Under the pieces are notes generated by a model. It made no database searches and had not been told where the DNA came from. It was given only the letters and a program-made list of their open reading frames with translations. Of a stretch of DNA of 64,000 bases, positions 42,601 to 54,823 are shown in pieces. The stretch's first letter is position 1, and the number at the start of each line of letters is the position of its first letter. Origin of the DNA: Bryopsis sp. KO-2023 (taxonomy: Eukaryota; Chlorophyta; Ulvophyceae; Bryopsidales; Bryopsidaceae); the NCBI GenBank assembly GCA_030272585.1, contig BSYQ01000010.1, forward strand, positions 3,782,001 to 3,846,000, read 5' to 3'. The position numbers and the translations under genes are program-made.

Positions 42601-45016
42601 CACTCTGGAAAGTCAATTCCGTTTTCTCCGACATCCCTTCTAAACCCCCCACCCCCCCCCCCAATCAAAAGCAACGTTCTCTTCTCGGTTACCCCCCCCC
42701 CCCCCCCTTTCCCACCGAATGCACTCCAGCGTTTAACAAGTCAAAAAAACAAAAAAACTGGCAAGCAATCCTTCGAGAAAGTGTCGTAATTCCTTCTTGG
42801 TCAGGGAGAAAATCGAGCGGACGTTACGTGGTATTCATAAGTTTCTTTTTCACATCCCTTTTGCTTTTGCTCTTTTTTTTCTTTTTTCAAATCGAGATGC
42901 CACGCATTCTAGCTCAGTTTTATCATTTTTCGGATATCTTTCAATGCTTACATATTCTCGACCTCCCGAGCGTCACTCACACTGTGGGGAGCTTCGTGGA
43001 AAAACACACACACAAAAACTCTCTTCCAAAGCATCCCGAGGTCCCCCCCCCCCTTTTCCCTTTGTCTTAAAAAAAAAACAGAATAAAAAACAAAAAAGTA
43101 AAAACAACGGATGATGTTCTTTTCCTCCACAATTTTCGTTGCTTTTTTTTCCATTTTTTTTTTCATTTCTATATCCATTTTTCTTCTCATTCTTTTTCTT
43201 TTCACTCGGAAAAGAAATTGATGCTCGAACAAAGCTCCACCAATCCCTAGGGAGGGGTCCCCAAAATGAGCCTGCGTCGGAAGGAAAGTCAAAATTCAAA
43301 TTCTAACATGCGCGAGTCGGCAAAAAAAAAAAAAAAATCTTGAAATGTCCCAACAACCTTTTTTTTTCTTTTTCTATAAATTTTTTTGCTTTTGTGTTCC
43401 TTTTTTCCTCCCCCAGGGAAAAAAAAACAAAGAAATAAAAAAGAAAAACGCTATGAAGGCGGAGCGTCTGCAAAACAATGCGATTGAAATCCAGCTCCAC
43501 AGAAAGAGAAGAACTCATGCTGGAAAAAAAAACAAACCCAAAGAGAGAATGGAATGGTATGCATGAGAGTTGGGGGGTGGGGGCAAAAAAAAAGGGCACT
43601 GTGATATGCGTTGGAAAGAGATCGACCATCTTCAGCCAAAAAATAGAAGAAAAAGAAAAATTGAGGTTCACTGCTATTTCTTTTTTTTTTTCATCATTTC
43701 TTTCTTTAAAAAACTTCTCTCTTTCACATATCCTCCGTCTCAAATCTCACTCTTGTGAATCCATCGCCAAGCGATGTCGGTTTAATCTTCCGTTTTTTCC
43801 TCACCCCCTTTTTTTTTTTCCACCTCCAGCCGTACAATCAATAGTTTTTTTTTTCCTCTTTCGCCCCCCCCCCCCTTTTACCCTATGTCTTTCAATCTCT
43901 CCTGCAATGGCCAGATTGACTTCTGAATCTTACGGGTCAAAAATCACCCCGACGATGAAATGAACACCCCAGACCCGAAAAATGTGAAACTGAAACTGAA
44001 AACGTAAATCCTCACCCTTCCCAAGAAAAAAAAATAAAAACAAAAACATACATATTCCTCTAAAGCGAACAACAGTCAGACTTCAAACAATTCCATCCTC
44101 ACTCTGAAAAAACACCACCGCTCCTTTTTTTTGTCGTATCTTTTTTAAAAAGTACTTTTTAAATTCTTCTTCTTGTTCCACCTTTTCTCTTTATAATATA
44201 AGTTCTCTTTGTTTTGTCGGGTAGAATCTCCTTTTCTTTCTTTTTTTTGTGTTGTGCGTGTTGCGAATGTTCTTAAGTAGTCCCCCTCCTTGTTTTTTAT
44301 CCAATTTCTTCTTTTCTTTCTTTGACCCCCCCCCCAAACCCCCTTACCGTCCGCTTTTCTTCATGGCAAATCTCATTCCTCGAACTTTTTGTTTTTCTCA
44401 CTCCTTTTTTCGAAATCTGATAAACTATTCCAATCAACCACATGGCGTCCCCCTTCCCCCCCCCCCAAACCCCACCCACCGTCAGACTGGCAGGCTTTCA
44501 TTGCTGCAGCCCAATAAGATTCAGAAGTAGATGTATGTATCTCTTTTCTCTCTCTTTTTTTTTGTTTTTTCTGTTTTGCGTAAAACGCTGAGCAATCGGA
44601 CTAATAAATGCCGAAGATTTCCCACCACCAACACTAACCCATTCTCATTGAAAACATCCAGATTGCCCCAAAAATAAAATCACAATCCACCCAATGGATA
44701 CGTTAAGAATCAATAATACCTCCAGCCAGCGCAATACTGACTCAAAACCCAAATGAGATCGACACCCTAACAAACCTCCTACCCATCAATTCGGCCAAAA
44801 ATCATTAATAAACAAATCATCACAGGCGGATATCCGATTTTCTTCCATGAGCCCTCAAAACCAAGCAAAGACTTTTCTTTTTTTCTCTCTCTCTCTCTTC
44901 TTCTTTTTCCCAATTGGTACGTCGCATTACAAATCTTCTTTTTTGTTTCGTGTGTGAGTGCATGATATGCTTCCCCCTCCACCCCTTTTTTCCTCGATCC
45001 ACCCGCCAAATCTTTC
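39641..45016. other. Homopolymer-rich gene desert
   Basis: I see no gene in these 5.4 kb. The sequence is dominated by A, T and C runs on the plus strand, with tracts such as C11A10 at 40408-40428 and T runs of 10-15 bases. Open frames here are Lys- or Phe-rich artefacts. The right end probably holds the 3' untranslated region of the gene ending at 45017. Confidence 0.6.
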
Positions 45017-48000
45017 TCAAGCCATTCCCCGGCTGTTGTGGTATTGCCGGACGGGCCCAGTCGAGCTCCCATCTTCGTCGAGGCTCTTTCTCACCTCGTC
45101 GGTGCTTCTGAGCGATTCGAAACTGCTGCTCTGTCGACTGGACCCTGGCCCACAACTTCCACTGCCTTTAAGGGAAAACTCTCGAAAATTCGACGAAGAA
45201 GTTCCCGGCCCTAGCGAACCCCAATGTGGATTCTGAGGCATAAAGTTCACCATATCCAGATACGGCAATACAGGTGGCAGGTGGCGTGGATATAAGCCAG
45301 CAGCAGGAAGGGCGCTCCTCAGCATGGTGGCTCGTGGTGCTCTGAAGTCCCCCCTGTAATTCGGCCCAAACCTCCTGACTGGTTGAATCCATGGCCAGGA
45401 TCTCGTCCCTGGCGCTACGACTGGCACACTGCGTGCCCGTGCATTAGGACTGCGAGCATACATTTGTTTCATGACGGTATGATCAGCTTGCCACTGCCCA
45501 TAATTGTATCCCGGGGGCCGAGCTTCTTGACCGTCAGGCATCTGTCCATTGCGCATGGCCTGAGGGCCAGATCCAAATCCAAGACCCAAATTCGAGTGCG
45601 TGTCCGTGAACCTCTCCATGACCCCATCCCCACGAGCATCCCCACGACGAGAAAACCGTGGAATGTACATGTTCTGTGGAACAAACCTTGGATTCTGAAG
45701 CAACGGCCCAGAACTTGACCGCCAATGATTCGGTGCATCCGAAGGCCGGATGCTTGCCTGTACGTGTCGAGGAATAGGACCAGACTGGCTTCTGGGTTGA
45801 AGCTCGGGGACAGGAGCGTGATGGGGGCCTGCGTTAGGGTGTGGTGGCCCTTCGTCGCCGGATCCACCGTCCAGCAATCTCTTCACGGCAGCTGGAATTC
45901 CACCGAGATTCAGCCCGATTCCTAATTCACTGAACGACATTTTTGCAGCCTTCTCTGCTGCGAGTTCCTCCAGTCGTCTTCGACCTAAGCGCTCGGCTTC
46001 AGCTTGAGCTCCAGATTCAGCCTGTGAGCAAATACCAAAAACCACACACCACATGCCCGTCTCATCTCTTTCCCCCAATCAACACCAATTGGCAATGTTT
46101 TGGGGCATCCCGTTGGACTACCCTCCAGTTGGATGTGCGTTTCTCCTTCTTTCCAAAAAAGTCAAAAGTCCCTGGCTCCCCCCTCCAAACAACAGGCCAT
46201 GCAAAAAAACAGAAACTCTGGATGCTCTCTGGTTACCTAGCTTTTGCTAACGGTCGGTTTAGAGGAAATCCGAAAGACATTAGTCACCATCCGAGAACTA
46301 GAATGCCCTCAGAAACGATATGTGCTGCTAACAACAATACTGCTATACAACTGCAACCTGCCCCCTCCCCCCCCCCTTGTGGAGATCATGCTCACCCTCC
46401 TCTTGGCAAGTTCATGAGCACACTCCCTTGCAACCTTCTGAGAAGCTTCCTTGTCCACCACCTCCCCCGTGCTCGCCACTCCCACAGCCACAGTGACGGT
46501 AACGGTAGAAAGGTGCGTCAAATTCCAGCGTTTGTCCGAGACCAGGAAATTGGCTGTCGCCGACAGCACGCAGCTGTCGCTCACAGAGCCATCGGAGCTG
46601 TTGTTGGATCGGCAATCGCTCAAAGAGGGCGAGGCCGATCGGGAGCTCCCTGTGGAACCGGAACTTCCCCCCCTGGACATGCCTCTTGACCGAGATGTAG
46701 ATTTGGCCATGTGCTCGAACAGCGTCGTGGGGCTGCCCATCGCGAACAAATGCGAGGGAGCAGCCATGCCTGGGCCGAATCCAAACCATGACGGCGGGGA
46801 TTGATTTGGAGCATTGAAAGAAGATTCTGCTGACTCCGAGCTGTTGCCCATGTTCATTACCCGAGTCGCCTCGGCGAAACAATCGTACACCTCTTGCAGT
46901 TTTTTCTCAGGTACACCCGATCTCTCTGACAAAGTGGGGGTGTGGTCCAGCTGACTCTGCATATCCTTCAGCACCTGATCAAAACAAGAAATGCCCCATA
47001 GAACCAAATATCCCAGATCAAGAGAATAACGACAACTTTTTTTGAAAAACGATGCTGTCTCCGGCGATAAACCCACCCACCCCACGAAAATGAAGCCCCA
47101 GTTGTTTGATAGAAAAACCGAAATCCAAGAAAATGTACAAAAGTCGAAAAAAAATGTCCCTACCTGTTTCCCCTTCGTCAAAGAAGACTCCATTATCCAA
47201 AAGAAAAGGTTTTCCTCCTGGTCCGGCTGGGCCGTGCAAGCTCGCAGCAAAGCCTGGAGCTTCGCAGTTTCCCGAGAAACTCGTCCTCCAGATTTAAGTC
47301 TTTCTACATCGAGTTTCATTGATAAATCCCGCCTTTGCCGGACGTGACTGGATTGCCTAGTCAATCGGAACGAACGCCCGCTGGGATCCTAATGCAAAAA
47401 ACAGATTCGGGAACAAAAAACACGATTAGACGGGATGTTTCCGACCAACCCTACCTCTCAATGCTTTTCTCCGAACAACAACAATGGACTCCGCTTTGCT
47501 CATTCCATGAAAACATTCTTGAACCCCCCCCCCCTCCTCAATTTCCCAGATTCTCCCCCCCAAAAAAAGAAAAACAGAAAGAAACAATTAAGAAAACATG
47601 GATATGTCAGGCAAAACTACAGCTGCGTTTTCCAGCTTCTTTCCTCATGTACCTGTTCAATCATTTCCAAATGCACACCCATTTGTTTGTTCTGAGGACT
47701 CTTGTTATTTTGTCCCTCAATACAAGCCAGCTCCTCGGATGCCTCCGCATAGCAAAACAGCTCTTGAAACGGAGCCCCATCTTCCGAAGGAAACAGGGTT
47801 TCCGAATCCAGCATCTCCCATTCCACCGGCTCTTGACCGTTTGGAGCGGGGTGTTTCAAACTATGCCAAATGACTTTGATGTCAGAGGTCGGTGAGAGCC
47901 AGAGCGTCAAAATTCCCACATCCTCCGTTGCTTTCAGCTGGCTAGGATTCGGCGCCACGGATTTTGTCATCCTCCCGACTTTCAAAACTGCCAAAGGCTC

Positions 48001-49374
48001 ATTGATGACTTTGAGGATGTTGGCTGCTTGCTGGAGGGTCAGCATCGGCGCCTGGCTGATGGGCAGCCCGGGCAGGGCCAGCATCAGACTCATGGCTTGG
48101 TGGGAATCTGTGTATTCGCTCACCATCCTGCTCTCCATTCGGCAGCTGTGCAGCATCGACACCGTCGGCATGTCCTTCCTTACCCCGGCAGTTGGAAGCC
48201 ACGGAAGCAGCGACTGTGGGGGGTACGAGAATAATGACGGCAAGGGGTGGAACACCGGACCCCCCTCTGCAGAAACGTGCCTCCTATCCTTTTGACGATT
48301 TCTCCCCCTCCTCCGTGGTCTACTACCTGGCCTGTAAGCTACAGAATTGGACGTTGAGGGGCCAGCTCCCTGTCCATCCTCGGATTCACCACCCCTGCCG
48401 CTGCTAAATGGTCGTTGTGATCTACTTTCCTCCGTAATTTCAGATCGTACAGCGCCTGCACCAGGGGACAGCACATCTGGGACACTTGAACCCGATAAAA
48501 CCCTTGCTTGCCCAAACCCTCGCCTAGAACCCAGCGGGTCCAAGGACGATGAGCGCTCATCCCCCCAAAAATCGAAATCTCCACCGCTCTCCAAACTATT
48601 TTTTGCCCTTTCAAAACCCTCCATGCCAGGAGCACCGGCGGTCGCATCTGAACTCAAAGGGAGCAAGTCTTTCTGCTTCCCACTTGACAAGCCCCTTTCC
48701 TGTGCAAGCACCACCTTCGTAGATTGAGATGGGCTGGTATCCACAGTGCCAGGTGCAGTTCTCAGCGACCCCGGTCTCCCGAAACTATCAACACGCTGAG
48801 CGTGTGTCGCTAGGCGTGGTCGATCAAGACCGAGCACGTTGAAGCGAGGACCGGCCAAAGGCAGGTTTGAGGTTGACGGTCCGGCCGCGATAGACCCACC
48901 GCCACCCCACATCCCCAGCGACGAAGAATAAGTATTGAATAAGTGTTTGTCCATTGCAAAACCAGTGGAACCTACTGGTGCAGTAGTGGCTAGCACCAAC
49001 GATGCGCTCGGCAGTTGATGCGGAACCTGGTCCGGCAACAATCCCGGCACAGGATTTGTAGAAGCGAGGCCACAAGGCCGAAATCCGCCCACGCAAGGAA
49101 CGTCGGTTCTCTGGCGACACCGCCAATTTATACCAAAGCTCCCCTCCCCGTTTTCTTGTTGAGACAACCCTTGCGGGCTGTCGACAGGGGATGACAAGGG
49201 TCGTGACCCGTTGCTCTCAATGTTTTCAACGCTTGGAATAGCAGTCGCGACGGAACTCTCTGCACCGTCGACGATTCTGGCCGAGGCGTCCGTGCTCTCC
49301 AATAGCTTTGAATTCAACTCCGATACGTCAGCCCGTTCTGGACTGAACTCTCCTAGCTTGTTCAACCGAGTCAT
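45017..49374 (-). CDS. Unrecognised 1176-residue low-complexity protein (4 exons)
   Basis: Exons 49374-47653, 47388-47164, 46974-46396 and 46021-45017 all end in phase 0 with consensus gtac/gtag/gtga donors and pyrimidine-cag acceptors, giving 1176 residues. Most of it is Ser/Pro/Gly-rich and probably disordered. Ordered-looking parts are: about residues 440-570 (hydrophobic and amphipathic, with QAANILKVINEPLAVLKVG, ILTLWLSPTSDIKVIW and an acidic ELFCYAEASEELA); exon 2, a basic helical stretch (RQRRDLSMKLDVERLK); exon 3 start (VLKDMQSQLDHTP); and a Glu/Arg/Ala-rich helix at the start of exon 4 (AQAEAERLGRRRLEELAAEKA). A basic patch RPRRRGRNRQKDRR could be a nuclear signal. I do not recognise a family. 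A nuclear or RNA-related scaffold is only a guess from composition. Confidence 0.7.
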
Positions 49375-51092
49375 CGTAATTCGTCAGTGCACTCCAAAAG
49401 TCACAATGTGTGACCTAAAAACCAGGAACTGCCGCAACCAAACAGACAAACGCGTCTTCAGAAAACGACACCCTTCCACAAAACAGTCCAGCCTTATTGC
49501 AAGAACCGTACGCGCGGGATGCACGTGCAACAACGAGTAAGTTTGACATGGGAGATCAGGTGCGACAGCTCGACCAAAACAGAACTTTCCGGTAGGCAAA
49601 AAGCAAAGCAAGCGAAAAAAATCTCCACAACCTACTACCCCAACCGTGGCGGGCTTTCGTCAATCGCACCTGGACAAATGAAGAATAGGTCTTATTCAGG
49701 CCGCTCTCTGTTTCTCTTTTCCGGTGGTTCCCGGCCCTTGTCTTTTACTCATACAAAACTACCAAAACACCCCGTCTATATCCCAATCGAATCGAATAGA
49801 GCGCTTCTTCAGCTTGTCGAGGCGTATCCACCTGTTCACGTCACAGAGGAACGAACAAAGCTTTGCAGACGCCCGTAATATTCAGGGTCGAATCCAATCC
49901 TTCGCACAAGCCACGTGGAGGAAAAGCTCGGAAAGATTGCTTTTCCGAACCGTAGTGCGCCATGATGCCAACGCATGGGGAAAAAAGCGAATCGCACCGA
50001 ATCTACACGAACCTTTCAGTTTCTGGCACGTGATTCGCTTCTGAAGAAGCTGTGGGATTGTTACGTAATACTCACAAAAAGGTCAAAAAGCGTGCGATGA
50101 CGGGCCGTGCCAGCGCCGGACTGCGGGAATCCAGTTCGGGAATGTGTTGTTTAATGGTGATGGTTTGGGAACTAGATGAGAGCGTGAGTTTAGAGGGGTG
50201 GAGGACGCCCCTGTGCGGCGGTTGTATGAGCTCTTTGAGACAACGAACCCCCACACAAGCACGGTTTCGCGTTCAAGAGAACGCAATCCTGGTCCAACTA
50301 ATATTTCAGAGATTTTTGCATTCCGTTTTGCGGCAACTGTCAAACGGATGCAAACATCGAAAACGAAAACGCACCATTTTCCGTTAACATAACGGTAGCG
50401 GTTGTGTACTGTAGTTGAGGGATCCAAGCGTTACAAAAACTCTCATTCACAAGAGAGCCCGAACAACAATATCTACAACGCCAAACCAAATTCACAAACA
50501 CCGCGAAGGCACCGTAAATGTGGCGCCTCACATCACTTCACTACACTTCAGATGTGTCAACCCTGCAATCGCCGAAGGCTTGTATTAGAACTCTTACAGG
50601 GCCAAAATTTTGAAAGGGTACGAAACAGGCCAGGCCACTTTCCTGCAAGAAAGCGCAGTGTGGACTCTGACTACACCCGTTCCAAAACCTCAAGAAACAA
50701 AGTGTTGGGACGCGCGTTCTGCCTGATAAGACTCCACGAACCATTTACAATTGTCAGAGTCTTACGCTCCTGGGCTGGCAGATCGACTCATCCTCTGCGA
50801 GTGGAGTTTCACGTCCAGAAGCCCACCAACTGCCCAAACCCTCCTCTGCACCCGCGGCTTGGGCAGTTTCCTGGAACGCGGACCAATGACTAACACTTCA
50901 CTGGGACGGTCATGCGCGAATCGGCACGTGCCTGGATCCTGGCCATTTTTGTTGAATGTATTTTAGGCTGGTGACAATTGCAGCGGGGCCGGTTTCTTGG
51001 TGTCCAGCTACCCACTTCTTTGCCCGCGACCGAACCCGTTTCTCTGAACTTATTTTGACGCGGTTAGGAGAGGGGAGCCAGAAAAAGACGGT
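49375..51092. other. Divergent intergenic region
   Basis: 1.7 kb between the gene ending at 49374 (its start) and the CONSTANS-like gene. No coding region is supported. It has a balanced composition, unlike the homopolymer-rich spacers, and should contain both promoters and 5' leaders. Confidence 0.5.
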
Positions 51093-52769
51093 ATGAAGGG
51101 CGGTGGAACCTGGGCTCACGATACGCAGAACCACAGTTCAGCCAGTTCTTCGACGCCCAACCTGGAACCCTCTTCACCAAGGGCGTCGGGCGCGTCGCAT
51201 TGTGGGGTGTTTACTCAGAACGCCGCACCGTTGTGCGAGGTGTGTTCCGACGACGTGTCGACGGTATACTGCAAGAATGACCAGGCGTACCTCTGCGACA
51301 ACTGCGACGCGGACATACACCTGAGCAACCCGCTGTCGGCCCGTCATGAACTTGTCCCTATCACGAACTGCCTTCTAGAACAGGTGCTGGTTTGCACGCC
51401 ACACACACATCTCGGCGTCCCTTAAGGGGTGGGTTGGGGGGTAGGCACGATTGGTGTCTTGTAGCGGGGTTTTTAGCGTCCCTGGGTGTAATTTTGTCTT
51501 GTGGGCGTTGAAGGTGGCGCTGGCTTCGAGAGCCGAAGAGAGGGACGTGCAGACGGAGGCACTTGTGGAGCCCTCATTCGTGCCGACGGCGATCGTTGCT
51601 TCGACGCGACAAGGGCTGAGTGACGCCCAAACTGGAGACGGTCACGGTGGGACGTTTCTGGGTAACCTTGCCGAATTGCCGGTGGTCGAATTGCTGCCCG
51701 TCGGCGGACACCACATCCCCTTGGACTTGGAGGGACTGGAGGTGAGAACTGCGACGTTCTACAGTTGAATAAGTTGATGCTCAGCGACTGACGAATAACT
51801 GTGTGGGCTCTGTCATTCGGTGAACGTTAATTTTACCCTCCTCATTATCCCTTTGTCAGGATATCGAGTTGGAAAGCGAGTGGATTGAAGCACTCGGCAG
51901 CAACCATAGATTGAAAGAAGAGTCCGTGCTTCAAGTGGCGATACCGGCGGAGAGACGAGGTGTGAAACCTGTCCAGGCTGTTGTTTTCCATGAATGAGTA
52001 ATGCACATCTTTGACCAAGCCCCCTGGATTCGATTTTTCATTTCATTACTGATTTGATGGGTTGTCCTTCTCTTGTCCCTCCCCCTCCCCCTCCTCCTCC
52101 TCCTTCCTCCCTCTCTCTAAATCCGCCCACAGATCAGTTTGATCAGTGCAAGGTCCTGAATGGCAGAGTGCAGAACCTGGAAGCCATCACTTCTCCCTCA
52201 AACTCTGGGATACCTATTTCTTGTGGATATCAAATACCCATGACGACCGTCCACATACCTCAATGCCCGCCAACCATGCTGCCGTTTTTGCCGACACTGC
52301 CGGCAGCAGTTGGAAGGCACTTTCCGCTGGTGGATCCCAGGAATCATGTGCCAACACCGACCGGCACACTCGACAGAAAAGCAAGAGTTGCAAGGTTTGT
52401 CAAAATCGAGGATCTTGACCAAAATTCTTGAAAAAATTGTGCGTTTGTTTGGGACAGTCAGAGCGTGGCGGTGTGAGGATTGGGTTTTTGTTTTTTTTTT
52501 CAACTCTTTTTTTCCAATTCTTTTTTGTGTTTTTGTTTTTTTCAACTCCATTCTGCTGAATGCATGGTGCTGAAAAAGGATATTCTTGTGGCAGGTACTT
52601 GCAAAAAAAGAAGAGGAGGACATGGGCAAATAAGATTCGGTACCATTCGAGGAAAGCATATGCGGAGAATCGTCCACGGATCAAGGGCAGGTTTGCCAGG
52701 CCGGATGAATTTGAGGCGTACCAAAAGCAACAACAGGTTTCACAAAACAAAACGAACCCTCCACCATAA
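51093..52769 (+). CDS. CONSTANS-like protein: single B-box plus CCT domain (5 exons)
   Basis: Exons 51093-51383, 51514-51741, 51860-51959, 52133-52394 and 52595-52769 keep phase and give 351 residues. The B-box zinc finger has the plant spacing C48-C51-C60-D63-C68-C71-H76-H85 and ends SARHELVPI. A middle region is acidic and variable (EDIELESEWIEALG). The CCT domain is split over exons 4 and 5: DRKARVARY, then KKRRTWANKIRYHSRKAYAE and NRPRIKGRFARPDEF. CCT domains bind DNA with NF-Y partners; such proteins control light and day-length responses in green plants and algae. There is only one B-box, as in single-B-box group members and algal forms. The last exon reads through a possible donor after the polyglutamine triplet to a nearby stop. 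It is divergent from the 45017-49374 gene. Confidence 0.92.
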
Positions 52770-54823
52770 AATTGAGTATTGTTCAAAAAAGAAAAAGTCA
52801 CAAAAACTCGCAGGAAAAAAAGAAGAAAACTCTGCTGACAGAATTGATGGGGTGGAGCCAATGCGTTTCGAAACATGCACTACACATTCTAAACGAAATT
52901 TTTTGAAAGGACAGACTAAAAAAAAAAAGAAAGAAGATATAATATAAAAGAGGAAAAAGAATGGCAGCAGCCGGTAAGCGACAATTAGAATCCGGAGAGG
53001 AGTGTGTGTGTGTGTCCATGCACTCATTCTCCGTTAGGCTTCCCCTCCACATACACATTTTGGTAGTTCGCTTGTTTATAGATGTGTATTAGCAAGGGGG
53101 GGTGGCTTTTTTTTCTTTTTTTTTTTTTAATTTATATTTGGTTTGGAAGTTGTGGGGAGGGGTTGTGTGTCGAAGGGATGCACTGAGAAATGTGTGTTGA
53201 AATAGCGAAAGAAAGAAAAAAAAAGAATGAGTAGAGGGATTTAGCGGACGAAAAGGGTTTTTAGGAGACTTCTTTACAAGACGAGGGAAACTTGCACAGG
53301 GGGAGTGAAAAAAAAGAAAAGAAAAGAAAAGAAAATGGCGGAAAAAAAAAACAAAAAAAACAAGAAGAGAGAGAGAGTGAAAGAAACGGAAAAGGACAAA
53401 TAGAATTGATATGTAGGCGAGACGATTCGACACACCGTATTGTATATGAAAAAAAAGAAAATTTTGAATTTTAGTTGACATGGGGACATGTGTCGATGCA
53501 ACAGTAGAAAGAAAGAAAAAGAAAAAGAAGAGAAATCCTTTGCTTGATTTTTTCTGAAGGTGTTCTTTTTGTTTTTTTTTAATCCTTCGGGTGGTTGTCG
53601 TCGAGCTTGGGAAAACAAAACAGAAAAAAAAAAGGAGAAAGGAGATAGAGAATTTTAAGGCAAACAAATTTGGTTAGGGAAAAGAAAAAAAAAATAGAAA
53701 GAAAAAGCACATCAGGAATGGTCTTTGAATTTGTTTATGTGTTTGTTTTTTTTTGTCCCCGAAGTCTTTTTTGTTTTCTTTGATCGAGCAAGGAGTTGAA
53801 AAGATGAAAATTCCCCCCCCTCCTTCCTGGATAGTGTTTCTATTCATTTTTTTTTTGGGGGGGAAACATCGAAAGGAAGTTGAAAATGATACTTGGTGGG
53901 AAGCGGTTTCTCTTAAAACTACAATTCTCATATCGCTTTTTCTTTTTCTTAAAATATTCTTCTTCTTTCTGTGGGATTATATGAAGCTTCAAGGAGTTGC
54001 AGGGATTGTAGAGATGGATTGTAGATAAGTTTGTATAGAGAGGGGTAGACGTGATGTTTTGTATCAAAAAAACGCCGACTTGTTTTTTCGATACTGGCGT
54101 TACCTTTTTTTTTTTTTTCTTTCATTTTTTTTTTTTTCAATTTATGAGTGCAGGCATCCTTCTGATTTCTCGATTTAGAAACGTAGATGACTGGTTTGAC
54201 GGACATTTGATTCGAGGGAGGGGCTAAATAAAAGGAAAAAAAAAGAAACAAAAAGTTGTGTAGTTTTGAGTTTCGATGGTGGATGCGAGATTTCATGTGT
54301 AGATGCACTCTTAAAAATTTTAAGAAAGAGAAAGTCTGCCATCGGTACACAGTCGGTGGAACTGGTGGTTGGAGTTCCATCAAACCAGTGTTGCATTTGG
54401 TTGGGGAAAAAAAAGGGCTCCACACAGCCTTTTTCCTGTGTCAAGAAACTCTATGAAGGTATTTTTCGCAGGATTCAGCATGCAAATTACATGAGCATTT
54501 TGCGGAATTAACTTCAAAAACAATGAGAAATAAGAAGATTGAATATGGTTCAAACTTTTCAGACCGAACTCTTCAAGCGAATGCTTTCCAGCGAATGCTT
54601 TCCATCTAAACAATTTCATGCATGCCAAACCACAGCCATGCTGACTCACTAATGCTACTACCATATATATATCCCAGAAATCTATGCAAACTTTCTGTTC
54701 CATTCTCTGCTGAATTTGCTCCAAGCTACTCCCTTCCCCGAAAAGAAAAAAAACCTGATAAAAATGAAAACGAAACAATAATTTTACACCCGGAATTTTG
54801 CGATATCCTTTTGAGAAACCCCC
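52770..54823. other. Low-complexity spacer
   Basis: No gene supported. Long A-rich and T-rich tracts and a T-run/G-run junction at 53847-53863. It carries the 3' flanks of the CONSTANS-like gene and of MED31. Confidence 0.55.

Noticed and set aside
39733-44530. Numerous Lys-, Phe- and Pro-rich open frames
   Set aside because: They arise from homopolymer runs; no splice-compatible or family-like sequence is present.
53089-53667. A 192-residue Phe/Ser-rich minus-strand frame
   Set aside because: It is a translation of A-rich low-complexity sequence with no recognisable domain or splice context.
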